From positions 4,429,501-4,493,500 of the forward strand of contig NZ_JAWPMM010000001.1 in NCBI RefSeq assembly GCF_033344935.1: a DNA stretch of 64,000 nt, given 5' to 3'. The notes beneath the pieces were generated by a model. The model saw only the letters and a list, made by a program, of their open reading frames with translations, ran no database searches and was not told the origin of the DNA. Below are positions 35,901 to 45,100 of the stretch, piece after piece. Source of the stretch: Reichenbachiella sp. (GTDB taxonomy: Bacteria; Bacteroidota; Bacteroidia; Cytophagales; Cyclobacteriaceae). A program made the translations under genes and the position numbers. Every line of letters starts with the position of its first letter. Position 1 is the first letter of the stretch.

Positions 35901-37621
35901 TATTCGATGCCGCATGGATAGGCATAAGTCAAAGCTTCACCCGTTGTATTCTCACTAATATCATCTCCGATGCTTTCCAAAGCCGTTCGATACACTTTGT
36001 CATTGCTTGTATCGGTTTCGTCTATATCACTATTGATATCGCAATCGTCATGACCATTCACTTCATTTCCTGCATCCAACAAGGTTTGGTATTTGGTCCA
36101 GTTAGTCACCTGATTGTCTATAATAAACCAGGTAAATTTCAAATTACTATAAGTTTCTTGCAGCCCAAGCCAAAAACTATGATCGGCTTCAATGTTATCA
36201 TCGATCGTTATGGTCGCGACTGCTACTTTATCATCATTCCAATAACTCACATCTGCCTCTCCATGACTCGATGGCCACACTTGATCCGTTATGGTAAAAC
36301 GATCGCCACTAGGTTCATCTAAATTCATCAATTGATTTGGGTCCCTATTTACTATGGATAAGGTAATCGTTTCGCTGTCTTGATCCTCTCCATCGCTAAC
36401 GGTAACCACCACATCAGAATAATCTGCCAATGTGGATTCCGATATAATCTCAATGTAGGCCGTTCCATCTCCATTGTCTACAAACAACCCTGAAGGAGGT
36501 AGGTTGTCAGACACGCTAAAAGTCAACGCATCATCATCTGCATCTGTAGCGGATAGATCCAGTCTGCCATGGCTGTACTGCTGAATATCCAAATCTCCAA
36601 CAGCAGCCAAAACAGGCGCTACGTTGGGCGCCTGTGCGGTGATGTTGATATCAAAAGTCTCATCGTCTGTATATTCTCCATCAGACACCGTCACTACGAT
36701 ATCTGGATATGTAGCAATAGCGCCAGCGTTAGTAATAGTAATCGATGCCGTGGCATTTCCATGATCTGAAAAGACTGCAGAAGGGGGTAAATTGTCACTG
36801 ACGGAGAAGGTCAGCGCATCTCCGTTCGCATCAGATGCCGATAGGTTGATCGTTAAGTCCTCTGTAGTTTCTACACTTTGGTCACCTATGGCTGCCAACA
36901 CTGGTGCTACATTAACCACTGGTTCATGTGTGACTGACAATTTTGCTGGATTAGGATCCTCTCCTCCATGGATTAGAAAAAAATGCGCACCTGTCATATC
37001 AGGTTTGTCAATACTTAATCGTAAGAAAACATAGTCTCCAGCCACTGCACCAGCTGTATATTGTGCTTTGAGGTAATTGACTAAATTGTCATTTCCTGAT
37101 GCTGAGGTTTCTTCAAATCTTTCTGAATCTAAAGTGCCTTGAGCTACATTTTTTTGAAAGTAATCATTTTCGATACCAGTATCACTTCCATTCCCATTTC
37201 CAAACACTCCACTATAATGATCTGTTGCTGAAATTGAAACGGAACTGGCGTAATCCAGTCCATATAAATCTACATAACAATCTGCATCTATCCATTCCCT
37301 TCCGTAGGATACATATACTTGGAGACTTGCATCGGTTATTTCCTCTCCTGCTGGAATAGCAGGCAATTCAAAAGGAATAATTGCACTGGTCAAATTTCCA
37401 CTTCCATCTACAGCACTTTTACCAACTTTCATCCCAGATTTAGACGCAAATGCAATTGACTCTGTAAAAGGATTATTTTCTATAACTATTGCAGGATCTG
37501 ATACGAATCCATCGCCTTCCGGGGCCGTCACCACTATGGTGGTTTGCGCCATTACTAATTGTGACATGAGTACTCCTATCAACCCTACAAAAACTTTCCT
37601 CATCATTCCTCTCTTTTTCAT
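32912..37621 (-). CDS. Giant T9SS-exported protein: DNRLRE, Ig-like, deacetylase and beta-helix domains
   Basis: A 1569-residue multidomain protein. Order: signal peptide (1-26); DNRLRE/CBM96-like domain (about 30-235); two cadherin-like Ig repeats (about 237-425); NodB-like deacetylase region (about 440-700) with 'ATITIDDN', 'NEVNGHDDCD' and 'YAYPCGIEY'; an Ig repeat (about 775-870); a right-handed parallel beta-helix (about 875-1285) beginning 'YCDPINGSNSNDGSEANPWG' and carrying 'HALSLRGDNS' and 'DAFQTY'; two Ig repeats (about 1290-1480); and a T9SS sorting tail ('VYPNPSKSGDFFV...GQKINRMFVVN'). The beta-helix resembles PL6/pectate-lyase-type domains. The operator motif lies 127 bp upstream. 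Confidence 0.85.
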   Translation of the reverse strand: MKKRGMMRKVFVGLIGVLMSQLVMAQTTIVVTAPEGDGFVSDPAIVIENNPFTESIAFASKSGMKVGKSAVDGSGNLTSAIIPFELPAIPAGEEITDASLQVYVSYGREWIDADCYVDLYGLDYASSVSISATDHYSGVFGNGNGSDTGIENDYFQKNVAQGTLDSERFEETSASGNDNLVNYLKAQYTAGAVAGDYVFLRLSIDKPDMTGAHFFLIHGGEDPNPAKLSVTHEPVVNVAPVLAAIGDQSVETTEDLTINLSASDANGDALTFSVSDNLPPSAVFSDHGNATASITITNAGAIATYPDIVVTVSDGEYTDDETFDINITAQAPNVAPVLAAVGDLDIQQYSHGRLDLSATDADDDALTFSVSDNLPPSGLFVDNGDGTAYIEIISESTLADYSDVVVTVSDGEDQDSETITLSIVNRDPNQLMNLDEPSGDRFTITDQVWPSSHGEADVSYWNDDKVAVATITIDDNIEADHSFWLGLQETYSNLKFTWFIIDNQVTNWTKYQTLLDAGNEVNGHDDCDINSDIDETDTSNDKVYRTALESIGDDISENTTGEALTYAYPCGIEYDKHIARDIYVAMRGTFGVMNQANSIDYLALNSRSATNSDEDIDNLLDETGTVKLFGTSYYRGWYSTHYHSVTSNGTLQTNTENHMSYINDHADELWIAGFSEAAKYGQERDSHSLTVDEVLDLSIKFTLTDDMKDEVFDFPLTVKIRVNNDWVSASALQDGVARLTTLVTHEGDNYVLVKAVPDQGQVIVTGSTTVNENHAPVLATIGDQSLSYVEESSITIAASDEDDDFLTFSVSEELPGFASLVDNNNGTATLTISPTSSGDVGLTENITITVSDGELEDSEEISIEITNFEGTIRYCDPINGSNSNDGSEANPWGSLATALATGKVIEDGDLIYLLSGDHGLPYISSKNYNNGVTVKALGGHDPVLDGLTIANSKNWTFADLTIDGTGSALSKEGFLVTGDVNSTDLTFKNCLIQSAEESSTWTKADWYANAKGGMDMRGENVVVKHTTIKNTYHALSLRGDNSRATSNLIDNFAGDGIRGLGQFQTFEYNTIRDCYVEDYDTNHDDAFQTYILTGDPKSEGLTIRFNKILLFEDPITDFVIDNNLIGESMQGIIITDGYPDEWVVENNLLVTNHYHGISLYGARNSRVQNNTVIKHPHYSDSKIPWILIDDNSKTGQTNFNNIIRNNLGADITFDKFDETSTVEGNLQFGLNSSSNYDDYFQDFENYNYLTKAESPAINVGVNKDLTSLDLAGNDRLSNGTVDAGAYEYYSSSLPVIAPIDDLTMAEGETKTINITATDPGDNALTITGSNLPAFATLTDNGDGTAVLELAPGIGSEGDYPNIRIMADNGALSVSELFDLSVNTENTSPVLADIGNQTVAVDATKEVFVSASDAEDDDLSFDLVAAPSFVTFSETTKGSGKLVLKPQDGDKGTYIFTLKVSDGTLSDEEEIELTVTESDVLTVQQELQKAVTVYPNPSKSGDFFVKTKGYKVTSLRLRDISGREIDAKLRMSSQGADIIRVEPSKSLRSQTYILTIGIGGQKINRMFVVN

Positions 37622-37747
37622 GCTGAATGCTAAAAATAATACCTATGATATTTAATTCAAACTTGGCTTATTATCAGTGGCCGTATATAGCTGCCAATGG
37701 ACATTAAGACAATGAACACACAATTTAAAGGGCCACTAGGATTGGTC

Positions 37748-37765
37748 TGTCCTGTGCTATATGGT
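37748..37765 (-). promoter_or_regulatory. Regulon motif copy 3, upstream of the deacetylase/beta-helix operon
   Basis: ACCATATAGCACAGGACA on the minus strand. The right half is perfect and the left half-site is weak. It lies 127 bp upstream of the 1569-residue gene. The 282-bp gap 37622-37903 otherwise holds only the terminator of the next gene. Confidence 0.6.
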
Positions 37766-37822
37766 AGCTGTCATTTTGGTAGTCCAACAATCACAGCTAT
37801 ACCTCCGTAATGCGGAAAAACA

Positions 37823-37863
37823 AAAGACCCAGGCCGTACATTTCTGCACATACCTGGGTCTTT
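37823..37863. terminator. Bidirectional terminator-like hairpin after the T9SS adhesin gene
   Basis: An 11-bp perfect stem (AAAGACCCAGG/CCTGGGTCTTT) with a 19-nt loop, 41 bp downstream of the minus-strand stop. A residues on the plus strand become the T run on the minus strand. Confidence 0.75.
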
Positions 37864-37903
37864 CGGTATTTCAATCAATTAATAGATTATAGACGCTTCG
37901 CTA

Positions 37904-40900
37904 TTATTGAATAACCAATCGCTTAGTTACTGTTAATGAAGCGTTAGATAATATCATCACATATTGTCCCTTTGGAACAGAGCGGTTGATGGTCAACTGA
38001 TAAGGCTGTTTTGATGCTGTGTCGCTCAACTGTACCTGCTGCATCAACTTTCCTGTAATTCCGAACAAGCTCAATTTGCCTCCATTTAGCTCAGCAGGAA
38101 TTTGAACATTCACTATTCCGTTCACCGTTGGGTTAGGGAATACAGCCATTTCATTTTGTAAGTGAGATACGGAAGTTACAGTCGCTTCCTCTACAGTCAC
38201 CATGATCGTTTCTATGGCTTGACCCAAACCGTCACTTACTTTCACAACGATATCCTTGTGCTCCCCTAAATCAGCCGCCGCTGGAGTCATTGTCAATTTA
38301 CCAGTGCCATCTCCATTATCAGTCAATTTGACGAACGATGGAGCATTGTCTGAAATTGAAAACACCAACTGATCGGACGCATCATCGTCTGAAGCCGCCA
38401 AGGCCACTTCTGTAGTCTCATCTATCACTGCTGTCTGATCGCCAATGGCTGTCAGAGAAGGTAGAGAATTTTGAACCATCGTTATTTTGATAGTTTCAGA
38501 TACTGACTCATTTGAATCCGTAACACTTACCACAATATTTTCATAGTCATCCGGAGAAACATCAGCTCCATCTACTTCGATTGAACCTGTTCCATCGCCA
38601 TTGTCTACCAGCGTCACAAATGCATGCTCACTAGCAATACTGAATGCGAGGTCATCACTATCAGCATCTGTAGCAGATATAGCAATTGAATGTGTTCTTT
38701 CGCTGGTCATCGTCTGATTTCCAATGCCGGCCAATACAGGTGCAGCATTTGCACTAACTGTAAGCGTAAACGACTGCTCTACATCATCAAAACCATCAGA
38801 TACAGATACTGAGATGTCGGCATATGTACCTTCATCACCCACCATTGGGTCGATAGCCAAAGATCCCGTACCGTCTCCATTGTCGGTCAAAACAACGAAA
38901 TCAGGTGCGCCAGAAAGGGTAAGCGTCAATACGTCATCTACATCAGCATCTGTTGCACTAAGTGCCACAGTTTCTGAAAGCCCTTCGCGAACTGACTGAT
39001 CGGCAATTGCAGCTAATACTGGCAAGTTGCTTGCATTTACAGTTAATGTAAATGACTGAGTTGATTTTTCTAATCCATCCGTAGCTTCTACTTCTACAGT
39101 AATTTCACCAGTATCATCTACTGTAGGACTGATCGTTACTTTTGCCGTACCATCACCGTTGTCTGTGATTGCTATAAACGAAGGAGTACCTGCTGCCAGG
39201 TTAAATAACAAAGGATCTCCATCAGCATCGCTTCCAGTGACATCTACCTCAAGGCTTCTTCGCTCGAGCATGGTTTGATCTACAATTGCATCAATAACTG
39301 GTGCATTGTTTGGCATGAGAGTAACCGTAAGATATGCGCCACCAGTATTGCTACTAGATTCGTGACTGTTAATATCTACTCTTGCCCAATCAGTCAGTTT
39401 AGTTTCCTGATCGGCATTCAACCTAAAGAATACAAAATCACCAGCTTCAGCTCCGGCGGCCAATTGTTCGTTCAAATATTGAACAATTGCCTCATTTCCC
39501 TTTTCACTTGTATTTGTCAATCCAACAGCCGTTGTAGGTGTGATAAAGTCTTCTTGAATAGGGTATGCAGATGGGTCTCCTCCATATGGACCAGAATAGT
39601 GGTCAGTACCAAGTACCGTAGCAGCATCTCTGTACGGCAATGCCGTAAGATCGTTGCTATGTGGCATCCATGCAGGAACCTGATTGGTTGTCAACTCAAG
39701 CGTAGCAGTGGCAATCACCATTCCATCAGGTATAGCTGGAATTTCAAAAGGCATCACGGCTGCATGATCCACTGCATCTGCATCAACATAACTACCGCCC
39801 GTTAGTATCTCTGGCGCCCCCGACCAAACAAAAGCCTCTGCTGGGTCATATGCCTCTCCAAAAACTGTATAGCTATCAGCAGCATCTACATAGATGGCAT
39901 TTGGCGCCTCTGTTACTGTGAGAGTTATCGTTTCTTCATAGGTGTATTCACCAGCAGTCACTGTTACTACGATGTCTCTATGGTTACCGAGATCATCTAC
40001 ATCTGGAGTAAGCGTCAAAACGGCTGTACCGTCGTTGTTATCAGTCAAGGCTACAAATGCAGGCTCTCCTTCAACAGAGAAAACCATTGGGTCTGCCTCT
40101 GCAAAAGTGGCATTCAGATCTATAGTAGTCTCCTCATCTCTAGTCACCACATGATCACCGATCGGATCAAGTATCAAAGGCTGATAAAAGGTAACATCCA
40201 AGACTGGAGGGTTGTCAGACTCATGACTATCGATATCTATTCTTGCATAAGTAGTTGCATTTGCTACGTTTACATTAACTCTCAAGAAAACGTAATCACC
40301 TGGCTCTGCACCTGCCTGCAACTGAGCATTCAGATAGTCTGTTAGAGACTCGCCACCCTCAATTGTAGTTGCAACTACACCTGGCTCCACCGTCTGACTC
40401 GTGGGACCAGAAGTTGCTGCCCACTTTTGTTGTATCGCAGTAGCGTTTTCATCACCATCATAAACCCCTTGATAATAATCTGTACCTAGAACTGTTGGTT
40501 CATCTCTATAATCCAGCCCATATAAATCGTAGTCTACATAAGCCCACGTAACCACATAATTGACATTAGCAGAAAAAGTAGCCGACTTAAAAGAATTACT
40601 GCCTTGTGGGATTTCTGGAATTTGAAAAGGCATAACCGCTGCCATGTCATATTCGTCAGCTGCATCTTGCCAGTTTACTCCTCCACCAACAAGCATCTCT
40701 GTTCCGCCCCAGTTGAGTACTGCAGGATTTCTTGTATCTACGTGATAATAGAGGTCAATATCCTCAGGCTCAGATTCTATTGTAAAAATCTCTGAATATT
40801 CGTTCACATTGATCACCACATCTTGGGTGTTGGTGCCTGTTGTACTCGTCGCTGTTACTGTAATTGTATATTGACCCAAGTCTCCCACCTCAGGAGATAC

Positions 40901-41638
40901 ACTAATCGTAGCAGTATTATCCCCATTGTCCATAAATGTCCCGAAACCCGGCAGTCCACTTTGTGTCAAAGTGATAGCTGCATCAAGTGGGTCAACTGCT
41001 TCCACTGTGACTTCAAGGTCCGATCCCTCATTAACGTTCTGTTCATCTAGTTGGACAAACACTGGATCTGTATTTTCAGAAATGTGAGTTAAAACAATAT
41101 TTTCTGTATCATGATTTCCAGGGTCTGCCACGTTAAAGTCACCGTTTACTACAGCCATACCCGTTAGATTAATCACCTTATTTCTAAAGGTATATCCATC
41201 TGCAATGGTGATTTCACTTCCTCCATCTGGTGTAACATATACATCATAAGACATTGTTGAAGCATCGACTTCAACTCGCACAGCGTAGGTAGTCCCTGCC
41301 GAATAAGTTAGATCATTTTCACTAGCATATCCAGAGCCATCATAAGCATCTATCATACCAGAGCTATTGAATCTAACAATTACTGACATGTCTGAATAGG
41401 TAGAAACCGCAGCTACATTAGTCAGACCTGTCACAGCATCAATGTTGACCTTTTCAGCAGTCATGTCAAACTCAAACGTAAATTCACCGGTCTGCACACC
41501 TTCTACAAAATCAAAAGTTTGCCAAGTGTTTAATTGACTGGTTACGTCTGCAATTTGAGCAGTGGCATGGTAGGAGAACCCAAGTAAGGCTATCCAAATC
41601 AAGGGCACTACCCTCTTTAATTGTATAATTTTTTTCAT
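37904..41638 (-). CDS. T9SS-exported multimodular glycan-binding adhesin
   Basis: A 1244-residue protein, started at the ATG at 41638, which opens a clean signal peptide (MKKIIQLKR, cleaved after ATAQ). Order: a roughly 160-residue module beginning 'LNTWQTFDFVEGVQTGEFTFEFD' (about 32-193); Ig-like; DNRLRE/CBM96-like (about 285-485); Ig-like; second DNRLRE (about 580-775); four Ig-like repeats (about 780-1150); T9SS tail ('VFPNPTVNGIVNVQIP...TKRLVIQ'). No catalytic domain is seen. The first three modules match the two lipoproteins at 48961 and 50763, so it is probably a secreted or cell-surface version of the same binder. Confidence 0.82.
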   Translation of the reverse strand: MKKIIQLKRVVPLIWIALLGFSYHATAQIADVTSQLNTWQTFDFVEGVQTGEFTFEFDMTAEKVNIDAVTGLTNVAAVSTYSDMSVIVRFNSSGMIDAYDGSGYASENDLTYSAGTTYAVRVEVDASTMSYDVYVTPDGGSEITIADGYTFRNKVINLTGMAVVNGDFNVADPGNHDTENIVLTHISENTDPVFVQLDEQNVNEGSDLEVTVEAVDPLDAAITLTQSGLPGFGTFMDNGDNTATISVSPEVGDLGQYTITVTATSTTGTNTQDVVINVNEYSEIFTIESEPEDIDLYYHVDTRNPAVLNWGGTEMLVGGGVNWQDAADEYDMAAVMPFQIPEIPQGSNSFKSATFSANVNYVVTWAYVDYDLYGLDYRDEPTVLGTDYYQGVYDGDENATAIQQKWAATSGPTSQTVEPGVVATTIEGGESLTDYLNAQLQAGAEPGDYVFLRVNVNVANATTYARIDIDSHESDNPPVLDVTFYQPLILDPIGDHVVTRDEETTIDLNATFAEADPMVFSVEGEPAFVALTDNNDGTAVLTLTPDVDDLGNHRDIVVTVTAGEYTYEETITLTVTEAPNAIYVDAADSYTVFGEAYDPAEAFVWSGAPEILTGGSYVDADAVDHAAVMPFEIPAIPDGMVIATATLELTTNQVPAWMPHSNDLTALPYRDAATVLGTDHYSGPYGGDPSAYPIQEDFITPTTAVGLTNTSEKGNEAIVQYLNEQLAAGAEAGDFVFFRLNADQETKLTDWARVDINSHESSSNTGGAYLTVTLMPNNAPVIDAIVDQTMLERRSLEVDVTGSDADGDPLLFNLAAGTPSFIAITDNGDGTAKVTISPTVDDTGEITVEVEATDGLEKSTQSFTLTVNASNLPVLAAIADQSVREGLSETVALSATDADVDDVLTLTLSGAPDFVVLTDNGDGTGSLAIDPMVGDEGTYADISVSVSDGFDDVEQSFTLTVSANAAPVLAGIGNQTMTSERTHSIAISATDADSDDLAFSIASEHAFVTLVDNGDGTGSIEVDGADVSPDDYENIVVSVTDSNESVSETIKITMVQNSLPSLTAIGDQTAVIDETTEVALAASDDDASDQLVFSISDNAPSFVKLTDNGDGTGKLTMTPAAADLGEHKDIVVKVSDGLGQAIETIMVTVEEATVTSVSHLQNEMAVFPNPTVNGIVNVQIPAELNGGKLSLFGITGKLMQQVQLSDTASKQPYQLTINRSVPKGQYVMILSNASLTVTKRLVIQ

Positions 41639-41808
41639 TCGACTAATAGTTAATTTTAATACTTTGTTTTTGTAGCTAAGAAGTGGATCCGGCCTTACCG
41701 AATCCACTTTCTTATTTAGTCCTTATTATTTTTTCAAACAATAAGATTTGTTTGTTGTTGTGAATATTTCTATTCAAATACTAATCTATGGATACTCAAA
41801 AGTGCTTC

Positions 41809-41826
41809 TGTCCTGTCCTACCCTGT
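41809..41826 (-). promoter_or_regulatory. Regulon motif copy 4, upstream of the adhesin gene
   Basis: ACAGGGTAGGACAGGACA on the minus strand, a full match to the consensus, 171 bp upstream of the chosen ATG at 41638. The surrounding 41639-42144 gap contains this motif, motif copy 5 and a terminator; a 69-codon open frame there is not convincing. Confidence 0.6.
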
Positions 41827-42067
41827 ACCCTACTAAATATATTGGGCATGTCAGTTATCAGCCAGGTATAATTCAAAAACTAATAAGTTGAGTATTTTCT
41901 TTAGGTTAGATAGGTCGGTAGAAAACCAAGTAGCAGACTGCCATTTTCCCCCAGCAGACTGCTCTTGATCATCACGTTCAATAATTTCCCCCGAAACGAT
42001 TGAACAATTTGTTGTTGTAGAATTGTATTTTAAGTGATGACAATTTACCTGCATATACAACTCTTAT

Positions 42068-42085
42068 TGTCCTGTCTTATCCTGC
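42068..42085 (-). promoter_or_regulatory. Regulon motif copy 5, second site before the adhesin gene
   Basis: GCAGGATAAGACAGGACA on the minus strand, matching all but one fixed position. It lies 430 bp upstream of the adhesin ATG and just past the terminator of the 2154-residue gene, 242 bp (about 23-24 helical turns) above copy 4. Confidence 0.5.
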
Positions 42086-42097
42086 TATTTGGAAATA

Positions 42098-42138
42098 AAA
42101 GAGAAACCCTTTTGAATACATCAAGGGCTTCTCTTCCT
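42098..42138 (-). terminator. Terminator after the 2154-residue gene
   Basis: A 13-nt-arm hairpin with one mismatch (AAGAGAAaCCCTT/AAGGGcTTCTCTT), just beyond the minus-strand stop at 42145. Confidence 0.65.
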
Positions 42139-42144
42139 TTATAT

Positions 42145-45100
42145 TTATTTAATGAGGAATCTTGACTTATAAACCGACTGTTCGTCTGAAAGATGAAGTA
42201 GGTATATTCCTGATTTCATCTCGTCGAGATTGGAAATTTGATATGAAGTTGAACTCTCATATTCCATATTTATCATCCTGACTACTTGACCTGCATTGTT
42301 AAAAATTCTAATCACACCATTCGATGAATTAAATCCAGTGGGTAGTGTTAGATGAAGATCGCCAGACTGTAATGGATTAGGATAGAGTGAAAGTTTCACT
42401 ACATCTACCTCAGCTACTAACACTTCTTTTGAAATCCTAGCCCCACTATCACTTCCTGACACCAGCGTCAAGGTAGGCTTATTACTGTTGTTTCCATCAT
42501 CTGCCGTGCTCATATTCCAATAAGAGTAATTGGACTCGTCTATATCAGATTCAATTTTGAAAAAGACATAATCTCCCGCTACTGCTCCGGCATCATATTG
42601 TGCATTGATAAAGTCTGCCAACTGCTGATCATCAGTGATAGATACAACCCCCGCAGCTGTACTGCTGGTGATGTATCCGGTCTCGATCAGAGTGCTCGAT
42701 GCCGTGTAATCTGCCACTTGCACTCCACTGGTGCTTCTATAAGTCACGCCAGACAAATTCATATTTCCAACTGGTGAATTGACCTTCGCCACCAGATTCA
42801 TAGAAAACGACGCCTGAGCCACTTCGTGCCCAGCAGGCAACGCAGGTAGCTGGAAAGGCATGATCAATCCGGCATCATAGGCCGAACTTGCGCCACCCAC
42901 ACGAGCGGTAGTTTGTCCTACCCACTGCGTAGTGCCGTTGGTACGAACTTCTTGGTCATCGGCATGTGCATAAATGGTGAAAGACTGACCTTGCACCACT
43001 TCATTCACTGTGATTGTGATCGTTTCGCTGTCAGTATCCGTTCCATCTGTCACACTAATGACAATATTGGAGTAGACACCATCGTCTCCTGAAGCAGGGC
43101 TGATGGCCAACGTAGACGACCCATTGCCATTAGACGTCAAGCTTGCAAAAGTGGGCAAGCCTGTAGCCGTGATCGTCAGGTTATCATTATCCGTATCTGT
43201 GGCAGTGATCGACACATTCAATGTTGCATCTTCGTCGACAGATTGATGGCCGATGGCCGCAAGTACAGGAGCTGTATTTCCAGCCTGAGGAGCCGTCACT
43301 GTCAGGTCGAACGATGCAGAGCCGTTAACCTGGCCGTCGTTGGCCGTAATAGTGATATTACTATAGACTCCAGCGTCTCCTGCCGCAGATACAACAGCCA
43401 CCGTTCCCGTACCATCGCCATTGTCGGTGAAAGTAGCAAACGTTGGCAAGTTGGTGGCTGACAAGGTCAGATTATCTCCATCTGCATCAGAGGCTGCTAC
43501 GGATACATTCAGACTGTTGCCTTCTTCTACACTTTGTGCAGCTATACCATCCACAACAGGTGCATTGTTGGTAGGTGGTGTGCCTGACGTATTGATTTGA
43601 ACTTCCTGATAATTGTTCCACGAAGAAGCAGAATTGCCACCGCCGATGATTTTCACATAGCGTGCTTGCGTATCGGTAAAATCGAAGTTTTCCAAACTCA
43701 AAGTTGTACCACTACTGGTACCGTTGTATACTTCTGTATAATTGACGCCGTCATTAGAAAGCTCGATACTAAAATCATACGTACGCTCATCACCCAATCC
43801 AAAGGCAATATCGACTGAAGTAACCGTCATCGTGCTACAGAAGTTTTTCTGCAACCATTCGGTTCCATCAGCGGACCATTTGGTGTTTAAGTCACCATCC
43901 ATCGCTCCTGCCGGAGGATTGTAGCCCCACTGATCATCCTGAAAGGTACTAGCCCAAAGTGTATCGCAAGTGAATCTGAATGTTCCAGTATTTCCAGTCG
44001 ATATGGTGTTGCCAGCGTAGTCCTGCACGTTGCTTACCGTTAAGGTATTGATCTGGTTTCCACCCAATGTAGACACTTCCATGGTTACCGTACGATTGTC
44101 ACTTTCCAACGTTGCCGACTGTACCGTCACTCCATTATTGATACTGTAGTTGGCCGTATTCTCTGCCGTAGCAGGTGTTACACTTTCTGTATAACTAAAG
44201 GTGAACACATCATCTAAGAAAGTATCATTAGTAGCTGCCAATTCAGGGTCCACACTATCTGACGAAGCAGAATACTCAAAACATCCAGCATCAACCGTAG
44301 GACCAAACAATCGTGCGTTTCCATCTAGATCCAAAGTCGAAAGATCTGTATTGACACCCGCATCAATCCCCAGGCTTCCTGCTTTCAAGTGAAAATCATG
44401 ATTGACATAATCTTCGAAATACGGCAGGTAATTATTGTAATTGGACTCATCTATATTGATGTTGCCTTCTACGGTAGACGTAGCATCAAAAGTCCACGTC
44501 GTAAATTTTGCAGCGATGTTGTTGCGTATCACATTGCTAAAGTTATCCTGCCCGGTTTTGTTCTGCGCCTGACAAGAAATCCACGGCACTAGATCAGTAT
44601 CCGTAAAGTGTGGATGCTGTACTACTGTGTTATTCTGAATTTTACAATTTCTGGCTCCATAGAGGGTGATACCATGCGTTTGGTCGTTCATCACCAGGTT
44701 GTTTTCTACTACCCAGCCATCACCAAATCCATCAGTGATAATAATACCTTGCATAAGCGTACCGATCAACTCATTGTCAATCACAAATTGAGTGATAGGG
44801 TCTTCGAAAAGCAAGAACTTGTTGTATCTCAAGGTCACACTTTCGATTTTCAAATCTCCATCGAGTTTGTAAGCCTGAAATCCATCGTCATGCTGTATGG
44901 CATAATCATCGATGTAACAATCTCTTACAGTATTGTACTCATAAGTAGAAAAACTACCCAATCCTCGGATCGCATCTCCGGCGAAGTTGTCAATCGTACA
45001 ATTGGTCACATAAGAGTAATCTCCTCGTAAAGAAAGCGCGTGATAAACGTTGGTCATCAGCGTATTTTCGAAAGTGATGTTTCCGCCTCTGAAGTCCGCA

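Noticed and set aside
41851-42060. 69-codon open frame on the minus strand between the adhesin and the 2154-residue gene
   Set aside because: No recognisable protein, it starts only 8 bp from the regulon motif (too close for a promoter), and it lies in a region that reads as a regulatory gap.
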